A program made the position numbers and the translations under genes. DNA of 5,541 nt, taken from the NCBI GenBank assembly GCA_020631035.1, contig JAHDIA010000193.1:1-5541 (forward strand). Reading direction: 5' to 3'. This DNA is from Chitinophagales bacterium (GTDB lineage Bacteria > Bacteroidota > Bacteroidia > Chitinophagales > UBA2359). Below, one piece after another: positions 1 through 5,237 of the stretch. A model generated the notes under the pieces. That model did not search any database. It was given only the letters and a program-made list of their open reading frames with translations, and was not told where the DNA came from. Numbering within the stretch: position 1 is the stretch's first letter; every line of letters begins with the position of its first letter.

Positions 1-10
1 TCCTTAGTTG

Positions 11-60
11 ATTGGGTAATTGAGTAATTGGGTGATTGGGTGATTGGGTGATTGGATTGG
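11..60. repeat. 8-bp tandem repeat, unit ATTGGGTG
   Basis: Five consecutive 8-bp units run from 11 to 50: ATTGGGTA, ATTGAGTA, then three exact ATTGGGTG. The shorter ATTGG ATTGG follows to 60. The exact copies on the right suggest recent slippage expansion. No gene spans it. Copy number may vary between strains. The G-runs could in principle stack, but the loops are uneven, so a quadruplex is not claimed. Confidence 0.85.
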
Positions 61-94
61 TTAATAGATGGTCAATACCACTCTACCAACTCAT

Positions 95-105
95 AATTCA
101 CAATT
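95..105. repeat. Left flanking direct repeat AATTCACAATT of the fold-back element
   Basis: AATTCACAATT abuts the left terminal inverted repeat of the element at 106-382, and the same 11 bases in the same orientation abut its right end (383-393). This is the arrangement of a target-site duplication. Caution: a third copy lies at 397-407, so the motif is also a local repeat. The element may therefore have inserted between pre-existing copies. Confidence 0.55.
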
Positions 106-382
106 AGGGGTGTTAAGAATAATTTTTCAACAAAAAATCATAGTCATTTTGTGTACATTCTTGACCCCAACGGGCTCATACATTTATAAAAAACACTAAT
201 GTAAATAAAGCTTCGACTCCAAGGGGGGCGCATAATGGCATATAACTGTAGGATGGATAAACATTTGCCCCCCTTGGGGTCATCAAAATCATCCCAGCTT
301 GTTTAATTATAAACATTTGCCCCCCTTGGGGTTGTAAAATTGACCTAAAGAAAAATGTTAAATTCCTTTTCTGAACACCTCT
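106..382. mobile_element. Fold-back MITE-like element, 277 bp, non-coding
   Basis: The ends are inverted repeats: AGGGGTGTTAAGAA at 106-119 against TTCTGAACACCTCT at 369-382, matching at 12 of 14 positions. Symmetry continues inward. TTTATAA (183-189) mirrors TTATAAA (307-313). The GC-rich motif at 163-175 mirrors 319-333, and that at 215-229 mirrors 267-281. These inner pairs are all centred near position 248. Both arms are therefore related along most of their length, with small indels, as in fold-back or miniature inverted-repeat elements. The ends are bordered by an 11-bp direct repeat. No transposase frame is present, so mobility would need an enzyme in trans. I cannot name the IS family. 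A structured non-mobile intergenic repeat is the alternative. Confidence 0.55.
163..333. repeat. Four GACCCCAAGGGGGGC-like motifs at exact 52-bp spacing
   Basis: GACCCCAACGGGC begins at 163 and GACTCCAAGGGGGGC at 215. The reverse-complement form follows: GCCCCCCTTGGGGTC at 267 and GCCCCCCTTGGGGTT at 319. Successive starts are 52 bp apart, close to five helical turns. The last two motifs belong to an exact 24-bp direct repeat (257-280 and 309-332) that begins ATAAACATTTG. The 215 copy is also preceded by ATAAA. The motifs pair as nested inverted repeats, 215-229 with 267-281 and, less well, 163-175 with 319-333. They form the GC-rich core of the fold-back element. Confidence 0.8.
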
Positions 383-407
383 AATTCACAATTTATAATT
401 CACAATT
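383..407. repeat. Right flanking direct repeat plus an extra AATTCACAATT copy
   Basis: AATTCACAATT occurs at 383-393, immediately right of the element's terminal inverted repeat, and again at 397-407, three bases later. The second copy shares a longer match, ATAATTCACAATTA, between 395-408 and 93-106. The first copy may be a target-site duplication; the second shows that the motif was already locally repeated. Confidence 0.6.
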
Positions 408-451
408 ATTTTGCGTCGGATGAGCGGATGGATGCCCCCTTGTACGCAGCC

Positions 452-485
452 AAAAACATGCGTTGGTTAACCAGACCAAAACGCA
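452..485 (-). terminator. Candidate intrinsic terminator of parE
   Basis: Read on the minus strand, TGCGTT, two unpaired bases, GGT, a 7-base loop, ACC and AACGCA form a 9-bp bulged stem, followed by TG and five Ts (452-456 on the plus strand are As). It starts about 55 bases past the parE stop and faces the right way. The stem carries four GC pairs plus the two G/C pairs of GGT/ACC, and the T-tract is short, so strength is uncertain. The other strand has no T-tract, so it would act only on parE transcripts. Confidence 0.5.
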
Positions 486-538
486 GCCACAATGCCAATG
501 ACGCTGCACCATAATTAAAAAATCAAAATCTGAATCTA

Positions 539-2419
539 TCACGCCTCCTCCAAAGCCTCAACCTCTTCATCCTCAACAACATCTTCCTCCACACGCAAAT
601 TGTCGATGATGAATGTTTGGCGTTCAGGGGTATTGGTTCCCATATAATATTTAAGCAAAGTCTGTGTTGGACTATCATCGGTCATTACCACTGGATCAAG
701 GCGCATCCCTTTGCCAATAAAATCCTCAAACTCATCTGGCGAAATTTCCCCCAATCCCTTAAAGCGGGTAACCTCTGGATTTTTGCCCAACTTTTTCATT
801 GCCACTCTCTTTTCCTTCTCACTGTAGCAATAAATTGTTTCTTTTTTGTTGCGCACCCTAAACAAAGGTGTCTCCAAAATATAAATATGTCCCGTACGTA
901 CCAAGTCAGGGAAAAACTGCAAAAAGAAGGTCATCAACAACAAACGAATGTGCATACCATCTACATCGGCATCGGTGGCAATCACAACTTTATTGTAACG
1001 CAAGCCATCCAAACCATCCTCAATATTTAAGGCATGTTGTAAGAGGTTAAACTCTTCATTTTCGTAGACAATCTTTTTGGTTTTGTTATAAGTATTCAAA
1101 GGCTTCCCTCTCAAACTAAAGACTGCCTGCGTTTGTACATCTCTCGCCTTGGTCAAAGAACCACTTGCCGAGTCTCCCTCCGTAATAAAGATGGTACTTT
1201 CTTCAAAGCGAGCATCTTTCTTTTTGGCATTGTAATGAATGCGGCAATCTCTCAATTTTTTGTTGTGCAAATTGGCTTTCTTGGCTCTCGTTCTCGCCAA
1301 CTTTTTGATGCCTGCTATTTCCTTGCGCTCTCGCTCCGATTGCAAAATACGCTTGAGCAAAGCATCCGCTACTTTGGGATTTTTGTGTAGATAATTGTCC
1401 AACTCTCTTTTGAGAAAATCGAGTATGAACGCCTTCACTGTTGGCTCCTTTGGTCCCATCGTAATCGACCCCAATTTGGTCTTGGTTTGCGACTCAAATA
1501 CAGGCTCTTGTACCCGTATACTAATGGCAGCAGTAATGGCGGTACGAATGTCGGCAACATCAAAACTCTTCTTGTAAAAATCCCGAACAGTCTTGACAAC
1601 GGCTTCCCTAAAGGCTCCTTGGTGGGTTCCACCCTGCGTGGTATACTGACCATTTACAAATGAATAATATTCTTCTCCATATTGGTTGGTATGGGTCATT
1701 GCCACCTCAATGTCCTCACCTTTAAGATGAATAATCGGATAACGCTGCTCCTCTTCAGTAACCTTTCGACTCAACAAATCATACAATCCCTTTTTAGAGA
1801 AGTATTTTTTGCCATTAAAATTGATGGTTAAACCAGAATTGAGGTAGGCATAATTCCAAATTCGAGTCTCTATAAACTCTGGTCTATATTTGTATTTTTT
1901 AAAAATGGAATTATCGGGTTCAAAATAGGTAATGGTCCCGTTTTCCTCTTGGGTTTTGGCAAGACGGTGCTCCTTCAAAAGTTCTCCTTTATTAAACTCA
2001 GCAACCTTGGTCTTGCCATCTCGAATCGACTGTACCTTAAAATAGGTCGACAAAGCATTGACTGCCTTGGTTCCGACCCCATTCAGACCAACCGATTTCT
2101 GAAAAGCCTTGCTATCGTACTTGGCACCTGTATTCATACGTGCCACACAATCGACCACCTTTCCAAGCGGAATGCCCCGACCAAAATCACGTACACGGAC
2201 CTTACCGTCTTCAATATCAATGTCAATTTGTTTCCCAAAGCCCATCATAAACTCATCTATAGAGTTGTCGATGACCTCTTTGAGCAAAACATAAATACCA
2301 TCGTCCATTGAACTTCCATCGCCCAATTTTCCAATGTACATCCCAGGACGAATGCGAATGTGCTCTCTCCACTCTAGGGACTTAATGTTCTCTTCTGTGT
2401 AATTGCTCTTTCTAGCCAT
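539..2419 (-). CDS. parE: DNA topoisomerase IV subunit B (ParE), type IIA topoisomerase ATPase subunit
   Basis: This is the ATP-binding half of topoisomerase IV, which with ParC passes one DNA duplex through another to decatenate replicated chromosomes. At 626 aa it is complete and close to the 630 aa of E. coli ParE. The GHKL ATPase domain shows E48 and N52 (EVIDNSID), the GRGIP loop at 80-84 and the GLNGVGTK lid at 111-118. The transducer lysine is K313 in QTKTK. The C-terminal TOPRIM region has EGDSASG at 414-420, DADVDG at 483-488 and RFKGLGE at 552-558. It lacks the long GyrB-type insert. An acidic tail (about 611-626) follows the usual NTPERQ-FIIDNLR ending. The ATG at 2419 fits the family start; no Shine-Dalgarno is evident. 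GyrB is less likely given length and motif context. Its partner parC is not in the window. Confidence 0.96.
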   Translation of the reverse strand: MARKSNYTEENIKSLEWREHIRIRPGMYIGKLGDGSSMDDGIYVLLKEVIDNSIDEFMMGFGKQIDIDIEDGKVRVRDFGRGIPLGKVVDCVARMNTGAKYDSKAFQKSVGLNGVGTKAVNALSTYFKVQSIRDGKTKVAEFNKGELLKEHRLAKTQEENGTITYFEPDNSIFKKYKYRPEFIETRIWNYAYLNSGLTINFNGKKYFSKKGLYDLLSRKVTEEEQRYPIIHLKGEDIEVAMTHTNQYGEEYYSFVNGQYTTQGGTHQGAFREAVVKTVRDFYKKSFDVADIRTAITAAISIRVQEPVFESQTKTKLGSITMGPKEPTVKAFILDFLKRELDNYLHKNPKVADALLKRILQSERERKEIAGIKKLARTRAKKANLHNKKLRDCRIHYNAKKKDARFEESTIFITEGDSASGSLTKARDVQTQAVFSLRGKPLNTYNKTKKIVYENEEFNLLQHALNIEDGLDGLRYNKVVIATDADVDGMHIRLLLMTFFLQFFPDLVRTGHIYILETPLFRVRNKKETIYCYSEKEKRVAMKKLGKNPEVTRFKGLGEISPDEFEDFIGKGMRLDPVVMTDDSPTQTLLKYYMGTNTPERQTFIIDNLRVEEDVVEDEEVEALEEA

Positions 2420-2527
2420 ACATCTTGAATTTTTTGTTGTTAAATGCTCAAATGAATTACTCCAAATGAGTTGTTCTTAATTCTACTGCCTTGTTAGGGT
2501 GAATTGCATTCCCCCCCTTTTAATTTT

Positions 2528-2543
2528 AGGATAAATTTATCCT
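2528..2543. repeat. Perfect 16-bp palindrome AGGATAAATTTATCCT
   Basis: AGGATAAA and TTTATCCT are exact inverted halves with no spacer, 109 bp upstream of the parE start. Perfect palindromes of this size can be dimeric repressor sites, but no promoter element can be tied to it here. It may be structural or due to chance in AT-rich DNA. Confidence 0.45.
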
Positions 2544-2622
2544 TATTACTTTGTTTTTTTGTTTTTTGGAGCAAATGTTTTGGTCCTCCGTCGCCACTTA
2601 TTTACCCGCTATCCGCTTTTAG

Positions 2623-2688
2623 TCCCGTAGGTTGGTAAAATCTAACAGGTTTTAAAAACCTGTTAGATTTAGAAACCAACCTACGGGA
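2623..2688. repeat. 66-nt REP-like hairpin palindrome
   Basis: Two stems are stacked. The outer stem pairs 2623-2636 (TCCCGTAGGTTGGT) with 2675-2688 over 14 bp without mismatch. The inner stem pairs 2638-2652 (AAATCTAACAGGTTT) with 2656-2670 over 15 bp, leaving a 3-base centre. A small asymmetric bulge (2637 against 2671-2674) separates them. From memory, palindromes built around AACAGGTTT and AAACCTGTT recur between genes in Bacteroidota, so this is probably a dispersed intergenic repeat. Neither side has a T-tract, so a standard intrinsic terminator is not supported, though the structure could protect or attenuate the leftward transcript from the gene ending at 2805. Confidence 0.8.
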
Positions 2689-2804
2689 GCTAACCGCTAC
2701 TATCGGGGCTAGTTTAAAACGTCCACTCACCTTTAAGGTTTTATAGCTTGTTTACATACTGCGCCAATATAAGAAAATGTGTCCTTTCACATAAAGTTTT
2801 TTAC

Positions 2805-3284
2805 TCATTTTTTTCGGACATAAACCACCTTTTCCACCTCTGCAACCACCTCTCCAGCCTCATTTTTCACCACTGTTTCAAAAAAACAGTCCATTTTACC
2901 CTCTTTGAGGGTCTTTTCCCGAATGCACTCAATTTCTGCTTGCTCTATTTCAAACAAGGCTTTTACTGTTCCCTTGCCTGGCTTTTTAAAACGGATGTTT
3001 GCCGCTTTGTCCCATATAATAAAGTCCTCTCCAAGATTACAAATCAAAATAAACACATAAAAAGGGTCACACATAGAATACAATGATCCTCCATAATGAG
3101 TTCCAACCAGATTTTTATTCCACCATCTCAGTCGCATTCTTACATGAATTTGACGCATATCCTTCGATATGTTTGTCATTCTTATACCCGAAAAAAGCAG
3201 CGGAGGATAAAAGTTGATTAATTTGATTAATTTTAGCTTTGTATTAAAATCCAATACTTTTGGGATGAAAATGAGAAAATACAT
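2805..3284 (-). CDS. DUF4442-type hotdog-fold thioesterase-like protein (PaaI/YiiD-like superfamily)
   Basis: A 159-aa protein of the DUF4442 family, whose members have a hotdog fold like acyl-CoA thioesterases; the substrate is unknown and catalysis is inferred from the fold. Family marks are FYPPLLFSGIR (25-35), RLRWWNKNLVGTHYGGSLYS (51-70, with N58, H63 and the GG turn that caps the hotdog helix), D73, WDKAANIRFKKPGKG (about 91-105) and a closing VYVRKK. The family core begins near residue 19, so the first 14-18 residues from the ATG at 3284 may be spurious; a TTG at 3254 is an alternative start. With the ATG, the 5' end overlaps the divergent HNH-deaminase gene by about 14 bp. No signal peptide is evident; cytoplasmic location is expected. 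Confidence 0.82.
   Translation of the reverse strand: MYFLIFIPKVLDFNTKLKLIKLINFYPPLLFSGIRMTNISKDMRQIHVRMRLRWWNKNLVGTHYGGSLYSMCDPFYVFILICNLGEDFIIWDKAANIRFKKPGKGTVKALFEIEQAEIECIREKTLKEGKMDCFFETVVKNEAGEVVAEVEKVVYVRKK
3255..3262 (+). promoter_or_regulatory. Candidate Bacteroidota -7 box TACTTTTG
   Basis: TACTTTTG matches the TAnnTTTG consensus at all fixed positions, just ahead of the HNH-deaminase start. The -33 element is poor: TTTG occurs at 3222-3225 and 3238-3241, neither at the usual spacing. If real, transcription would begin around 3266-3270, giving a nearly leaderless message for the ATG at 3271 and excluding the ATG at 3265. Confidence 0.25.
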
Positions 3285-4005
3285 TTATTATCCGCTCGAA
3301 TGTTTTTATTGTGACATCACCATCAACAATCGCTACGAACATAGCTACGACCACGTAGTGCCTCTGGCAAAAGGTGGCAAAGACCATTTCGAAAACCTTG
3401 TAGATTGTTGCCGCAATTGCAACCATTCGAAAGCAGACAAGACCCTAAATGAATGGCGAATTCATTTGGAGTCGCAAATTAAAGGAATAGAAACGAATCA
3501 TCCAAAATTTCAGCATTTTCATCCAATTATCAAACGACTAAAAGATTTATTACAAATGGATACATACGAAAACGACCCATTTATGCAAGCAGCCATTGAG
3601 CAAGCAAAAAAAGGGCTGTCAGAAGGGGGCATCCCCATTGGTTCTGTCTTGGTAAAAGATGGGGCAATCATTGCAAGAGGACACAACAAACGAGTACAAG
3701 AAGACAATCCCATCTTACATGGCGAAATGGACTGCCTTTTCAATGCAGGAAGAGTGGGTAGTTACAAAAATACGGTCATCTACTCTACCCTAATGCCATG
3801 TTATATGTGTGCGGGAACCATTGTCCAATTCAAAATACCCAAAGTGGTGGTGGGTGAATCCACAACCTTCAAAGGAGCAAGAGAATTTATGGAATCTCAC
3901 GGAGTAGAAGTCATCGACCTACAATTACCCGAATGTGTCCAAATGATGCAGCAGTTCATCAAGGACAAACCCCAACTTTGGAACGAAGACATTGGTGAGT
4001 TATAA
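3271..4005 (+). CDS. HNH nuclease-like domain fused to FCY1-type cytosine deaminase
   Basis: A 244-aa protein with two domains. Residues 1-66 are a compact HNH/treble-clef module: zinc cysteines C11, C14, C47 and C50, the catalytic-type D27-H28 followed by P31 and GG at 35-36, N42, and N51/K54 after the last CxxC. Residues 67-95 are a charged linker. From M96 there is a full 149-aa zinc cytidine-deaminase-fold domain: HGE (H150, E152), PCYMC (C177, C180), N139 in the substrate pocket, and the ending DKPQLWNEDIGE, which resembles yeast Fcy1. Fcy1-type enzymes convert cytosine to uracil and ammonia in pyrimidine salvage. The start is uncertain: ATG 3265 or 3271 suit the HNH domain, and TTG 3214 is unlikely. 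M96 (ATG at 3556) could serve as an internal start for a deaminase alone. The HNH role in this protein is unknown. A 17-bp gap separates it from the convergent permease gene. Confidence 0.85.
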   Translation: MRKYIYYPLECFYCDITINNRYEHSYDHVVPLAKGGKDHFENLVDCCRNCNHSKADKTLNEWRIHLESQIKGIETNHPKFQHFHPIIKRLKDLLQMDTYENDPFMQAAIEQAKKGLSEGGIPIGSVLVKDGAIIARGHNKRVQEDNPILHGEMDCLFNAGRVGSYKNTVIYSTLMPCYMCAGTIVQFKIPKVVVGESTTFKGAREFMESHGVEVIDLQLPECVQMMQQFIKDKPQLWNEDIGEL

Positions 4006-4022
4006 AACAAACAAATCTATCA

Positions 4023-5105
4023 CTACTTAGGGGCAATCCAGATCAGTACGACACAGACCAGCGCAAAAATGATATTGGGCAACCATACCGCCATCAAGGG
4101 AGAAAAGTCTCCATTGGTGGCAAAGGTGGTCGAAAACTGCATCATCACCACATACAAACTACTGATGCCTATGCCCAACAATATGTGCAAGCCCATTCCA
4201 CCTCTGGTTTTACGAGATGCAATGGCAAATCCAATAAAGGTCAAAACAATGGTAGCAAAAGGCACAGAGGTTCGACGGTGGCGTTCCACTTCTAAAAAGG
4301 GCAAGGTACTGGAACCTTTCAGCTTTTCCCGTTCAATCAATTTATCCAGTTCGGGCGTGGTCAGGGCTTCTTTTAACTCTATTTTTTTACCAAAGTCCTT
4401 GGGAGTCAAATTGATTTCTTTGAGTAATTTTTCACCTGTTTCCAAACTTTCCTCTTCTCCCTTAATCTCCCGATTGACAAACCTCGTCAATTCCCACTTT
4501 TCTTCTTCCTCATTCCATTTGATCTTATCTGCTTTAACCTTATGCTTCAACTCATCATTCTCCATTATCTCCAAAATAAAATCCTGCCCCGTTTTATCCC
4601 TAGGCTGATAAGATTTGAGCGTTACAAATGAGTTGGCATCAATTTGCATATGAATGTTTCGCTCTTTCTTGCTTTTGTTCTTTCGTTCATAGGTTTGCTC
4701 ATATTCATACAAACCCAAATTTGCACTGGGTACTAGATAATGATTGGCATAATACTGCAAGCCCAATAAGAAAATGGCCGACAATAAATAAGGTACAAAC
4801 AAAATCCTATAAAAACTGACCCCACTACTCAATATGGCGACTATCTCCGAACGAGACGCCAAACGAGAAGTAAAAAAGATAACCGCAATAAAGATGAACA
4901 AAGGACTGAGCATCAAAACAATATTGGGAATAAAATTGAAGTAATACTCAAATATAATCGCCTTGAATGGCACTTTGTCTTCTATAAAATCATCCACATT
5001 CTCAGACAAGTTCATCACAACTGCTACCAATATAAACAGCAACATTGTAAAGAAAAATGTCCCCAAAAATTTTCGGATGATGTACCAATCTAATTTCTTT
5101 AGCAT
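4023..5105 (-). CDS. LptF/LptG (YjgP/YjgQ) family lipopolysaccharide export permease
   Basis: A 360-aa inner-membrane protein, a normal length for the family. LptF and LptG form the transmembrane pair of the LptB2FG ABC transporter, which extracts LPS from the inner membrane and passes it to the periplasmic bridge. The order seen is: amphipathic start LDWYIIRKFLGTFFF, TM1 about 13-33, TM2 about 57-79, the conserved SRLASRSEIVAILSSGVSFY coupling-helix segment about 80-99, TM3 about 100-118, a hydrophilic beta-rich periplasmic domain about 119-270, then TM4 about 283-300, TM5 about 304-327 and TM6 about 335-357. The arrangement cannot decide between LptF and LptG, so no symbol is given. The start ATG at 5105 gives a standard N-terminus; no Shine-Dalgarno is apparent. 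Neither the partner permease nor LptB is nearby. Confidence 0.92.
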   Translation of the reverse strand: MLKKLDWYIIRKFLGTFFFTMLLFILVAVVMNLSENVDDFIEDKVPFKAIIFEYYFNFIPNIVLMLSPLFIFIAVIFFTSRLASRSEIVAILSSGVSFYRILFVPYLLSAIFLLGLQYYANHYLVPSANLGLYEYEQTYERKNKSKKERNIHMQIDANSFVTLKSYQPRDKTGQDFILEIMENDELKHKVKADKIKWNEEEEKWELTRFVNREIKGEEESLETGEKLLKEINLTPKDFGKKIELKEALTTPELDKLIEREKLKGSSTLPFLEVERHRRTSVPFATIVLTFIGFAIASRKTRGGMGLHILLGIGISSLYVVMMQFSTTFATNGDFSPLMAVWLPNIIFALVCVVLIWIAPK

Positions 5106-5237
5106 ATCAAAAAATGATTAATATCATTATGAACAATGATTTAACTCAAGGTTTATTTATTGGATATAGCTCAAATTTGGAATATAAGCAAAACTGAAAA
5201 ATAACTTCCATTTTATCATTACTAAAATATTTGAGCT
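5106..5237. promoter_or_regulatory. Divergent promoter region of permease and lipoprotein genes
   Basis: This 132-bp AT-rich spacer must contain both start regions. An 11-bp perfect inverted repeat, ATAGCTCAAAT (5166-5176) and ATTTGAGCTAT (5229-5239), extends over the first bases of the lipoprotein start codon. Near the permease, AATGAT (5113-5118) and ATCATT (5123-5128) form a small palindrome, with AATGAT again at 5135-5140. No full TAnnTTTG box with a properly spaced -33 element is visible; CAAATTTG at 5172-5179 differs from it at one position. Confidence 0.4.

Larger units (their letters stand above)
1..538. other. Gene-free, repeat-rich spacer downstream of parE
   Basis: No open frame here looks like a recognisable protein. 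From left to right it holds an 8-bp tandem repeat, a fold-back MITE-like element flanked by direct repeats, a further AATTCACAATT copy, and a GC-richer patch (about 411-512) with a hairpin that is a candidate parE terminator. Topoisomerase IV subunit A (parC) is not found within these 538 bases downstream of parE, so any parE-parC pairing lies outside the window or is broken. Confidence 0.7.
2420..2804. other. 385-bp gene-free spacer upstream of parE
   Basis: No credible coding frame is seen. It must hold the parE promoter, read leftward, but I find no full Bacteroidota promoter: CATTTG-like boxes at 2447-2470 (minus strand) match only part of TAnnTTTG. Other contents are a run of seven Cs at 2511-2517, a 16-bp palindrome, T-rich stretches at about 2551-2568, a 66-nt hairpin, and a short palindrome ACCTTTAAGGT at 2729-2739. 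No convincing terminator with a T-tract follows the thioesterase-like gene that ends at 2805. Confidence 0.6.

Noticed and set aside
14..48. G-quadruplex in the 8-bp tandem repeat
   Set aside because: Four GGG runs exist, but the first loop is 13 bases and the unit is better explained as a slippage repeat; there is no supporting context.
163..333. CRISPR-like array of regular repeats
   Set aside because: Only four motifs are present, two in each orientation. The repeat is mostly about 15 bp with a diverged first copy, the spacers mirror each other, and no cas gene is in the window. A fold-back element explains it better.
617..2311. Several plus-strand open frames opposite parE (for example 617-1030, 1133-1390, 1949-2311)
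   Set aside because: They lie antisense to an intact, strongly recognisable parE and their translations resemble no protein family; they are shadows of its codon structure.
2449..2470. Two CAAATGA copies, read leftward as TCATTTG -7 boxes for parE
   Set aside because: Both miss the conserved A of TAnnTTTG and no TTG lies at the expected -33 spacing, so I do not call a promoter.
2748..3086. 112-codon plus-strand frame over the thioesterase-like gene
   Set aside because: It is antisense to DUF4442 sequence with clear family motifs, and its Cys/Phe/His-rich translation looks like reversed coding DNA.
3214..3270. TTG start at 3214 for the HNH-deaminase protein
   Set aside because: The extra residues repeat the AT-rich spacer (Ile/Asn/Leu), precede the candidate -7 box and add nothing to the HNH fold; ATG 3271 or 3265 fits better.
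3519..3743. 74-codon minus-strand frame inside the deaminase domain
   Set aside because: It is antisense to conserved catalytic sequence and has no recognisable features.
4006..4022. Shared bidirectional terminator between the convergent deaminase and permease genes
   Set aside because: The 17-bp gap contains no inverted repeat or T-tract that would support it.
4069..4819. Plus-strand open frames opposite the permease (4069-4608 and 4628-4819)
   Set aside because: They are antisense to a complete LptF/LptG family gene, with low-complexity Ser-rich translations and no start context.
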